From positions 1,054,001 to 1,118,000 of the forward strand of contig CAVXFH010000002.1 of the NCBI GenBank assembly GCA_963761035.1: a stretch of DNA of 64,000 nucleotides. The letters run 5' to 3'. This stretch comes from JARRQJ01 sp963761035 (lineage in GTDB: Bacteria > Pseudomonadota > Gammaproteobacteria > DRLM01). A program made the position numbers and the translations under genes. Below, piece after piece: positions 53,978-61,292 of the stretch (its first letter is position 1; every line of letters starts with the position of its first letter). The notes under the pieces were generated by a model. That model made no database searches and was not told the origin of the DNA. It saw only the letters and a program-made list of their open reading frames with translations.

Positions 53978-54523
53978 CTATTTCCCCGCATCCAGTTCCT
54001 CGAGGGTCAAGTGATGATTGGTATAGACACAGATATCCGCAGCGATGGTAAGCGCCCTTTCCACGATAGTGCGGGCATCCAAATCGGTATTCTCCATCAA
54101 GGCCAGCGCTGCCGCTTGAGCGTAGGGGCCGCCGGAACCGATGGCCGCCACATTGTGTTCTGGCTCAATGACATCGCCGTTGCCCGAGATAAGTAGCGAA
54201 CTCTGTTTGTCGGCCACTATCAGCATGGCCTCCAGGCGGCGCAATATCCGGTCGGTACGCCAGTCCTTGGCCATTTCCACCGCCGCCCGTATCAGATTGC
54301 CGGAATATTTCTCCAACTTGCCCTCGAAGCGCTCGAACAGGGTGAAAGCGTCCGCCGTCCCGCCGGCAAACCCGGCGATGACCTTGTCGCTGAACAGCCG
54401 CCGTACCTTGCGGGCATTACCCTTCATGACGGTATTGCCCAACGATACCTGGCCGTCGCCGCCGATGACTACCTGGTTGCCACGACGAACCAACAAGATT
54501 GTCGTGCCTCGAAATTGCTCCAC
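53978..54523 (-). CDS. hslV: HslV proteasome-like peptidase subunit
   Basis: 181 residues, GTG start preceded by CGAGGAACACCCT. EQFRGTTILLVRR places the catalytic threonine near the N-terminus after processing. GGDGQVSLG, RRLFSDKVIAGFAGGTADAF and AAIGSGGPYAQAAALAL are conserved. It forms the double-ring protease core with HslU, whose gene follows after 84 bases. Confidence 0.96.
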   Translation of the reverse strand: MEQFRGTTILLVRRGNQVVIGGDGQVSLGNTVMKGNARKVRRLFSDKVIAGFAGGTADAFTLFERFEGKLEKYSGNLIRAAVEMAKDWRTDRILRRLEAMLIVADKQSSLLISGNGDVIEPEHNVAAIGSGGPYAQAAALALMENTDLDARTIVERALTIAADICVYTNHHLTLEELDAGK

Positions 54524-54749
54524 AGGGTGTTCCTCGAGGATAAACCTCTAATATACACGCTCGGCCCGGAACGAAAAAGTAATGCCCCGACATCCTAGTT
54601 CCCAGCTTGGGGCTAATTTTGTCATTTTCAATACGCTCTTAATTGCATGTTGTTTGGCGTAGCCCGACTTTTACCTGCTAAAATGGCCGCTTTTCCCGCC
54701 ATACGGCCGTCGACACCGGCGGCAACGATCACGAGGAGTCCATACCACC

Positions 54750-55967
54750 ATGTCCAAACTCGTCAAACCCCATGGGACCGAACAGCTCAAACCGTTATTG
54801 ATGCAGGGAGAGGCGTTGGCCGCCGAGCGCAGACGATCCGATACCCTGCCTAAGGTCCACATCAGCTCCCGCGAAGCGGGCGACCTCATCATGCTGGGTA
54901 TCGGCGGCTTCACGCCGCTGGAAGGCTTCATGACCCATGCCGATTGGCAAGGCGTGTGCGACGGCATGAAGTTGGCAAACGGCCTGTTCTGGCCCATCCC
55001 TATCACCTTGTCCACCGATCAGCAGCGCGCCGACGGCATCAAGATCGGCGATGAGATAGCTCTGGTGGACCGTGAGTACGACGAGATCATGGCTACTATG
55101 AAGGTCACCGAAAAATACACCATCGACAAGGCACACGAGTGCGCCACGGTGTTCAAGACCGTCGATATCGACCACCCGGGCGTGAAGATGGTGATGAAGC
55201 AGGGCGAAGTGAACCTGGCGGGCCAGGTGAAGGTTTTGTCCCAGGGTCGCTTCCCCAGCGAGTTCGCCGACGTCTACATGACCCCGACCGAGACCCGTAG
55301 GCTGTTCGAGGAAAAGGGCTGGACCACGGTGGTGGCCTTCCAAACCCGCAATCCACTGCACCGTTCTCATGAATATCTGGTGAAGATCGCCATCGAGATC
55401 TGTGATGGCGTGATGATCCATTCCCTGCTGGGCAAACTCAAGCCCGGCGACATCCCTTCCGATGTGCGCGTCAAAGCCATCAATGCGCTGGTGGAAAATT
55501 ACTTCGTCAAGGGCACCGTAGTGCAATCCGGCTATCCTTTGGACATGCGCTATGCCGGCCCACGCGAGGCCTTGTTGCACGCATTGTTCCGGCAGAACTA
55601 CGGCTGTTCCCATTTGATCGTGGGACGCGATCATGCCGGGGTAGGTGATTACTATGGCCCCTTCGATGCCCACCATATCTTTGATGAAATCCCGAAAGGC
55701 TCATTGGAGACTCAGCCGCTCAAGATTGACTGGACCTTCTACTGCTACAAATGTGGCGGCATGGCCTCCATGCGTACCTGCCCCCACGAAGGCGCGGATC
55801 GCCTGCTGCTGTCTGGCACCAAATTGCGCAAGGCCCTCTCTGAGAACGGCGAGGTCCCCGCAGAATTCTCGCGCCCAGAAGTGCTGGCGATACTACGCGA
55901 GTATTATGCCAATCTCGCCGAACATGAAAAAGTTGAGGTCAAGCTCAGCGGGCACTCCGCCCGCTGA
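54750..55967 (+). CDS. sat: Sulfate adenylyltransferase, dissimilatory homomeric type
   Basis: 405 residues. QTRNPLHRSHE at about 198-208 and GRDHAGVGDYYGPF at about 292-305 are the ATP and sulfate sites. A zinc-type cluster YCYKCGGMASMRTCPH and a terminal SGTKLRKAL follow. Single-chain Sat makes APS from sulfate or, in sulfur oxidisers, ATP and sulfate from APS. No aprAB or cys genes are adjacent, so direction cannot be inferred from context. GAGGAG lies 11 bases before the ATG; a strong terminator follows. It is divergent to hslV. Confidence 0.95.
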   Translation: MSKLVKPHGTEQLKPLLMQGEALAAERRRSDTLPKVHISSREAGDLIMLGIGGFTPLEGFMTHADWQGVCDGMKLANGLFWPIPITLSTDQQRADGIKIGDEIALVDREYDEIMATMKVTEKYTIDKAHECATVFKTVDIDHPGVKMVMKQGEVNLAGQVKVLSQGRFPSEFADVYMTPTETRRLFEEKGWTTVVAFQTRNPLHRSHEYLVKIAIEICDGVMIHSLLGKLKPGDIPSDVRVKAINALVENYFVKGTVVQSGYPLDMRYAGPREALLHALFRQNYGCSHLIVGRDHAGVGDYYGPFDAHHIFDEIPKGSLETQPLKIDWTFYCYKCGGMASMRTCPHEGADRLLLSGTKLRKALSENGEVPAEFSRPEVLAILREYYANLAEHEKVEVKLSGHSAR

Positions 55968-55987
55968 GGGAAGATCAGCGATGCGAC

Positions 55988-56014
55988 AAACGGGGCGTTT
56001 TGCCCCGTTTTCTT
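55988..56014 (+). terminator. Rho-independent terminator of sat
   Basis: CGGGGC (55991-55996), loop GTTTT, GCCCCG (56002-56007), then TTTTCTT; flanking AAA/TTT extends the stem. Located 24 bases after the sat stop. Confidence 0.85.
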
Positions 56015-56192
56015 ATGCAGCTTAAACCCGGATCGTATTCAGCCGCCTGCTTAATGATTCAATGCACTACCAGGCACAATTCGACTTTTAACTTCCCTCT
56101 TCTACGGACAGAATATAGTTGGCCCTGTGGTACAAGAGGCCTCATCACACTACTCTTACTAACAGACCTTCCCCTTTCTATACCCGGCGCAT

Positions 56193-57581
56193 CTATTGGA
56201 TCAGGATAAATAATGCGCCATCGCCGCGTCGAATATTCAACAGCAAAGCCCGATCATTGCCCTTGGCGTCCTTAAAGAATTCCTCCAAGCTCGTAACCGG
56301 CTGGCGATTGACGGAGACGATGATATCGCCTTTACGCAAGCCTGCCGCCCAAGCCGGACTATCCGGCGCCACGTTCCGCACCGCTACACCTTGCAGATTG
56401 CCGAAATCAGGATTGTTCTCTCCTATCTCGCCGAAGGTCGCGCCTTGTAAACGAGGGTTGACTCGCTTGCCTTCCAGTTTGGCATGCTCCGGTTCGGCAA
56501 TGGTGAGTTTGATGGTGCGACTCTTGCCATCGCGAATTATATTCATGGTCACGGTCTCCCCCACTGGCAACAGGCCGATGTCGTTGCGTAATTCACTGGA
56601 GGTCAATACCGCTTTGCCGTTAACACTCACCACCACATCGCCGGCCTGTAAGCCCGCCCGTTCGGCGGGAGAGTCCTTTACTACCCTGGCGACGACCGCG
56701 CCCTGGGTCTCCTTGATGTCGAAGGCCTTAGCGAGATCAGGCGTCAAATCCTGAACCACCACACCGACTCGGCCGCGACGAACTTCGCCATGCTCCACCA
56801 GTTGAGTCATGATCTGCTTGGCCATATTGATGGGAATCGCAAAACCGATGCCCACGTTACCACCGCCCGGCGCGATGATCGCCGTATTGATTCCCTCCAA
56901 TTCTCCTCGCAAGTTAACCAATGCACCGCCGGAATTACCGGGATTAATGGAGGCATCGGTTTGAATAAAATCTTCGTAGCCCTCTATCCCCAAGCCGGTA
57001 CGTCCCAAGGCGCTTACGATTCCCGAAGTCACCGTTTGTCCCAGGCCAAAGGGATTACCGATGGCCACTACGAAATCCCCGACGCGCAAGCGATCGGAAT
57101 CGGCCAAAGGCACGGTGTTGAGATTCACGGCAGGAATCTGTACCACCGCTACATCGGTCTCCGGATCCTTGCCCACCAATTTGGCCGCGAGACTGCGGCC
57201 GTCTTTCAGAGTGACGGTTATTTTGTCCGCCTTGTCGACCACGTGATTATTGGTTAACACATACCCGTGCTCAGCGTCGACAATAACGCCGGAGCCCAAA
57301 GCCTGCGTGCGGCGCACCTGCGGCGGCATATTGGGGACACCGAAAAAACGGCGGAAAAAGGGGTCCTGGAATAGCGGGTTGTCCTGTACTCTGACGTGGC
57401 TTTCAGTTGCGATGTTCACCACGGAGGGCAGCACCTGCTCCAACATTGGGGCTAGACTGGGAAGCTCTTGACCTTGACTATCTGACGGTGGCAATGACGC
57501 CTGCGCCATTTGCAACCATCCCGCCACGTTGACCGCCAAGAGCAAGCCAACGATTTTTTTCATCAGAGAAGATTTATTCAT
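56193..57581 (-). CDS. Do-family periplasmic serine protease (DegP/DegQ)
   Basis: 462 residues from the ATG at 57581; another ATG at 57602 is in frame. Signal peptide (KKIVGLLLAVNVAGWLQ, then AQASLP). Trypsin-like core with the triad in LTNNHVVDKAD, DPETDVAVVQI and INPGNSGGALV. Two PDZ domains follow (about 280-370 and 375-460, each with an AGLQAGD or AGLRKGD loop). It degrades or refolds damaged envelope proteins. The alternation between DegP and DegQ cannot be settled from sequence alone. Confidence 0.94.
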   Translation of the reverse strand: MNKSSLMKKIVGLLLAVNVAGWLQMAQASLPPSDSQGQELPSLAPMLEQVLPSVVNIATESHVRVQDNPLFQDPFFRRFFGVPNMPPQVRRTQALGSGVIVDAEHGYVLTNNHVVDKADKITVTLKDGRSLAAKLVGKDPETDVAVVQIPAVNLNTVPLADSDRLRVGDFVVAIGNPFGLGQTVTSGIVSALGRTGLGIEGYEDFIQTDASINPGNSGGALVNLRGELEGINTAIIAPGGGNVGIGFAIPINMAKQIMTQLVEHGEVRRGRVGVVVQDLTPDLAKAFDIKETQGAVVARVVKDSPAERAGLQAGDVVVSVNGKAVLTSSELRNDIGLLPVGETVTMNIIRDGKSRTIKLTIAEPEHAKLEGKRVNPRLQGATFGEIGENNPDFGNLQGVAVRNVAPDSPAWAAGLRKGDIIVSVNRQPVTSLEEFFKDAKGNDRALLLNIRRGDGALFILIQ

Positions 57582-57800
57582 GATTATCTGTAGTCCCTTC
57601 ATGGTCTCGAATTAAGCCCAGTTCATTTTCGTGCCATTGATTCTGTTACTAACCAAGGCTGTTAGATAGGCTGATCTATTTAGGGTTCAGCCATTAAAAC
57701 CCCACTTTCGGCTGGCTATCTTAGTCGAATAATTAAAGTTATTCTGTCTGTGGACCTTGTCATCTCTGATTTTTTCTATCCCATTTCCCTAATAACATTG

Positions 57801-57816
57801 CCACTATATATTGTGG
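57801..57816. promoter_or_regulatory. NrdR box, distal, upstream of nrdJa
   Basis: CCACTATATATTGTGG is a near-perfect dyad and matches about 14 of 16 positions of the NrdR consensus. NrdR is the general repressor of ribonucleotide reductase genes. It is 174 bases upstream of the proximal box. Confidence 0.75.
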
Positions 57817-57833
57817 TAACAATTTTGCAGTGT

Positions 57834-57865
57834 AGTGGCGGCATATAATGTCAGCAACCGCCACT
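57834..57865. repeat. Inverted repeat inside the nrdJ control region
   Basis: AGTGGCGG (57834-57841) and CCGCCACT (57858-57865) are exact complements separated by 16 bases. This stretch is absent from the related copy near 46.8 kb and explains its shorter box spacing. It may be a further operator or an inserted small palindrome. Confidence 0.6.
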
Positions 57866-57937
57866 GTGTAGTAATATAAATATTAACTTATTGATATATA
57901 TTTGTATTTTATATTATTATTCTTGCCAAAAAATCAA

Positions 57938-57966
57938 TTGACAGATTTATCCAGCGCGCCTACTCT
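57938..57966 (+). promoter_or_regulatory. Sigma-70 promoter of nrdJa
   Basis: TTGACA (57938-57943), a 17-base spacer and TACTCT (57961-57966), followed by the proximal NrdR-like box. About 115 bases lie between this and the nrdJa start codon. Confidence 0.7.
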
Positions 57967-57974
57967 TTTCCTCC

Positions 57975-57990
57975 ATCCCATATCTTGTGT
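57975..57990. promoter_or_regulatory. NrdR-like box, proximal, upstream of nrdJa
   Basis: ATCCCATATCTTGTGT matches about 12 of 16 positions of the NrdR consensus and overlaps the expected transcription start. The identical 16-mer occurs at 46965-46980. Confidence 0.65.
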
Positions 57991-58079
57991 TTGCGGCTCA
58001 CGAGAAGAACCGCCCCCAAGATATGGATATATGAAGGAACTTATAATTTATTCGCAGCAAAATGGAGGGGGAAATTCTA

Positions 58080-60233
58080 ATGAAGACCGCCCATCTTAAA
58101 GCCGTCTCACTCAACGTTGCCGATATCCCATATCAACCCGCCTCATTAGATATATGGGACAAGAAGTACCGCCTCAAGGCAAAGGATGGTGAGGTCGTCG
58201 ACGTCGCGCTCGATGACACCTATAAACGTATCGCACAGGCCCTCGCCGAAGTAGAAAATACCCCCGAGCAGCGGGAGCGCTGGTATAGCGAATTCCTGTG
58301 GGCCTTGCGCCACGGCGCCATCCCCGCGGGACGCATTACCTCCAATGCCGGTGCCATGGCCTATAAGCCGGCCACCTCCACTATCAACTGTACTGTGTCT
58401 GGCACAGTGCGTGACTCCATGAACGATATCCTGCAGAAAGTGCATGAAGCGGGACTGACGCTCAAGGCCGGTTGCGGTATCGGCTATGAATTCTCCACCT
58501 TGCGCCCCAGGGGCGCCTATGTATCCGGGGCCGGCGCCTATACCTCCGGACCGATGTCCTTCATGGATATCTACGACAAGATGTGTTTCACCGTGTCCTC
58601 CGCCGGCGGCCGGCGCGGCGCGCAAATGGGCACATTCGATGTGGGGCACCCGGACGTGACGGACTTCATCCGCGCTAAGCGCGAGAACGGCCGCCTGCGC
58701 CAATTCAATCTGTCGTTGCTAGTGACCCAGGACTTCATGGAAGCGGTGAAAAACGATACCAACTGGAAGCTGGCCTTCCCTCTCACCTGCAAAGAGGCGG
58801 AGACGGAGCAAATCGACCTCAACGACCCGGAACAAATTCTGTGGCGGGAGTGGCCGGTGCAGGAAGACTATCTCAGCAACGCCGCGGGACTGGTGGCGTG
58901 CAAGGTGTACAAAACATTCCGCGCGCGCCGCTTATGGGACATGATTATGGCCTCCACCTATGACTTCGCTGAACCGGGTTTCATCCTTATCGACAAGGTC
59001 AATGAGATGAACAACAACTGGTTCTGCGAGAATATCCGCGCCACCAATCCCTGCGGAGAACAACCCTTGCCGCCCTATGGCTCCTGTCTGTTGGGTTCAG
59101 TAAACCTTACCAAGTTCGTGCGCGATGCCTTCACCGAACGCGCCCGCTTCGACTGGGAGGAATACCGCAAGGTAGTGAGCGTATTTACCCGCATGCTGGA
59201 CAACGTGGTGGAGATCAATGGCCTGCCCTTGCAGGGACAACGCGACGAGATCCATCACAAGCGCCGCCACGGCATGGGCTATCTGGGGCTGGGCTCCACC
59301 CTAACCATGTTGCGCATGAAATACGGATCCGTAGAATCCGTGCAATTCACTGAACAAGTCACCCGCGAGATGGCCATCGAAGGCTGGAAAACAGCGCTGG
59401 AACTGGCTGGAGAAAAAGGCTCCGCCCCTATCATGGAAGAGGAATTCGCTGTCAGCGAAGAAATGCTGCGCAAGCGTCCCGAGATGACCCGGGACGGTTG
59501 GAAGCTAGGCGACACTATCAAGGGCAAAGTGCTGCACGCCCGTTACAGCCGCTACATGCAGCGGGTCGCCGCCGTAGCACCGGAACTGGTGGAGCAATTG
59601 GCGGATCAGGGTGCGCGTTTTACCCATCACACCTCCATCGCCCCCACCGGCACTATATCGCTGTCACTGGCCAACAACGCCAGCAACGGCATTGAGCCCA
59701 GCTTCGCTCATCACTATTTCCGTAACGTGATCCGCGAGGGGAAAAAGAGCAAGGAAAAGGTCGACGTGTATTCCTTCGAACTGCTGGCTTACCGGGAATT
59801 GATCAACCCCCGTGCCTTGCCGTTCTCGGATAAGGAAGACGAGAAATTGCCCGAGTATTTCATCACCGCAGAGGACATCACGCCCAAGGAACACGTGGAT
59901 ATTCAGGCAGCGGCGCAGAAATGGATAGATTCCTCCATCTCCAAGACCGCCAACGTGCCCACCGATTATCCTTATGAGACCTTCAAGGATGTTTATCTCT
60001 ACGCCTACGAACAAGGCTTGAAGGGATGCACCACCTTTCGCTTCAACCCGGAGGCCTTCCAGGGGGTCTTGGTCAAGGAAAGCGATCTGGCAAACACCAC
60101 CTATCGTTTTACCTTGGAAGACGGCTCCTCCATTGAGATCAAGGGCAATGAAGAGATCGAGTACGACGGCGAGATCCATACCGCCGCCAATCTCTACGAT
60201 GCGTTGAAGGAAGGGTATTACGGTAAATTTTAA
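58080..60233 (+). CDS. nrdJ: B12-dependent (class II) ribonucleotide reductase, catalytic part NrdJa
   Basis: 717 residues from the ATG at 58080, preceded by GGAGGGGGAAATTCTA; a frame start at 58062 is less likely. It reduces ribonucleotides using adenosylcobalamin and needs no oxygen. Active-site marks are a redox Cys in STINCTVSG, NPCGEQPLPPYGSC with the radical cysteine and Glu, and PTGTISLSLAN. The chain ends (EGYYGKF) without a cysteine tail; that tail is in the next gene, so the enzyme is split as in Pseudomonas. No cobalamin riboswitch was seen upstream; NrdR boxes suggest NrdR control. Confidence 0.94.
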   Translation: MKTAHLKAVSLNVADIPYQPASLDIWDKKYRLKAKDGEVVDVALDDTYKRIAQALAEVENTPEQRERWYSEFLWALRHGAIPAGRITSNAGAMAYKPATSTINCTVSGTVRDSMNDILQKVHEAGLTLKAGCGIGYEFSTLRPRGAYVSGAGAYTSGPMSFMDIYDKMCFTVSSAGGRRGAQMGTFDVGHPDVTDFIRAKRENGRLRQFNLSLLVTQDFMEAVKNDTNWKLAFPLTCKEAETEQIDLNDPEQILWREWPVQEDYLSNAAGLVACKVYKTFRARRLWDMIMASTYDFAEPGFILIDKVNEMNNNWFCENIRATNPCGEQPLPPYGSCLLGSVNLTKFVRDAFTERARFDWEEYRKVVSVFTRMLDNVVEINGLPLQGQRDEIHHKRRHGMGYLGLGSTLTMLRMKYGSVESVQFTEQVTREMAIEGWKTALELAGEKGSAPIMEEEFAVSEEMLRKRPEMTRDGWKLGDTIKGKVLHARYSRYMQRVAAVAPELVEQLADQGARFTHHTSIAPTGTISLSLANNASNGIEPSFAHHYFRNVIREGKKSKEKVDVYSFELLAYRELINPRALPFSDKEDEKLPEYFITAEDITPKEHVDIQAAAQKWIDSSISKTANVPTDYPYETFKDVYLYAYEQGLKGCTTFRFNPEAFQGVLVKESDLANTTYRFTLEDGSSIEIKGNEEIEYDGEIHTAANLYDALKEGYYGKF

Positions 60234-60298
60234 TGTAGCGGGATTATGCTGCTCTAACCTGGCTTATATTTAATATAAAGATTGTACAAGGAGCTTAT

Positions 60299-61000
60299 AT
60301 GGCTACCAAGATCGGCAAGAAGATCGTCAAATACGGCGTAGTAAAAGAAGACGAGCAAAAAATCTTATCGCCAGTCGCGGCGAGCGATGAGGGCGAGGAA
60401 CTCTCCAACGTCATCCACATGCACGAAAAGATCGAGCGGCCCGATGTGCTGCTCGGTTCAACCTATAAGGTGAAAACACCGTTGTCGGAACATGCCCTGT
60501 ACGTCACTATCAACGACGTGGTGCTTAATGCCGGCACGCCCCACGAATTGCGCCGTCCCTTCGAAGTCTTCATCAACTCCAAGAATATGGATCACTTCCA
60601 GTGGATCGTGGCCCTGACGCGGATCATCTCCGCAGTATTCCGCAAGGGTGGCGACGTGACTTTTCTGGTGGAAGAGCTCAAAGCGGTGTTCGACCCCCGC
60701 GGCGGCTACTTCAAAAAAGGCGGGAAATACATGCCGTCTCTGGTGGCGGAGATCGGCGACGCCATCGAATATCATCTGCGCATTATCGGCCTGATCAAGA
60801 ACGACGGGCCGGATGAGCACCAGCAAAAGCTGATCGCGGAAAAACGCGCTCAATTCGAACAGAGTCAGCCGGCGCCCGCCGCCAAAAGCGCCGGTTTCCC
60901 CGACAGTGCACGGTTATGCGCCAAGTGCCACACTAAGGCGGCCATCATTATGGACGGCTGCCTGACCTGCCTGAACTGTGGGGATTCAAAATGTGGGTGA
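60299..61000 (+). CDS. nrdJb: Class II ribonucleotide reductase accessory part NrdJb
   Basis: 233 residues; AAGGAGCTTAT precedes the ATG. The TSCPD-like domain (GSTYKVKTPLSEHALYVTINDV, RPFEVFINSKNMDHFQWIVALTR) is followed by a linker rich in Pro and Ala and a cysteine-rich tail, LCAKCHTKAAIIMDGCLTCLNC, ending GDSKCG. In split NrdJ enzymes this tail provides the redox or zinc cysteines missing from NrdJa. It follows nrdJa by 65 bases and ends shortly before a strong terminator. Confidence 0.9.
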   Translation: MATKIGKKIVKYGVVKEDEQKILSPVAASDEGEELSNVIHMHEKIERPDVLLGSTYKVKTPLSEHALYVTINDVVLNAGTPHELRRPFEVFINSKNMDHFQWIVALTRIISAVFRKGGDVTFLVEELKAVFDPRGGYFKKGGKYMPSLVAEIGDAIEYHLRIIGLIKNDGPDEHQQKLIAEKRAQFEQSQPAPAAKSAGFPDSARLCAKCHTKAAIIMDGCLTCLNCGDSKCG

Positions 61001-61020
61001 CCCTCTCTCGTCGTCAATGA

Positions 61021-61057
61021 TAAACAAATAAGGCGGCCAGGCCGCCTTGTTTGTTTA
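61021..61057. terminator. Long palindromic terminator after nrdJb
   Basis: TAAACAAATAAGGCGGCC and its complement on the right (GGCCGCCTTGTTTGTTTA) form a stem of about 17 pairs with a one-base centre and T-rich arms, so it can work in both directions. Only one pair is G-U or mismatched. Confidence 0.8.
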
Positions 61058-61292
61058 TGTCTAGACAGGACCTTCGTGAGCAATGGTTGCAGAACACGTG
61101 AACAAGGTCTGGTAAGACCTAAAGCGGCATGGTGCGGAGATACCTGCGCCATCCCGGCCAACATTGCCTCCTTCATACTGCCCAAGTTTCCAATCAGGCG
61201 CAGGCCCGGCTGACTGTCGCGGTGTTCGCGCGGGACTTGCGTCACCATGTCACCATATAATGCGACTGAACCCGACTCATGAGCACATAACG

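Noticed and set aside
54795..55676. 293-codon minus-strand frame inside sat
   Set aside because: It is a shadow of the sat coding sequence; sat has intact catalytic motifs over the same bases.
57582..58079. Possible cobalamin riboswitch before nrdJa
   Set aside because: No B12-box-like sequence (GCCACTG followed by the usual core) in a riboswitch context; the GCCACTG seen at 57860 belongs to the inverted repeat and lacks the surrounding stems.
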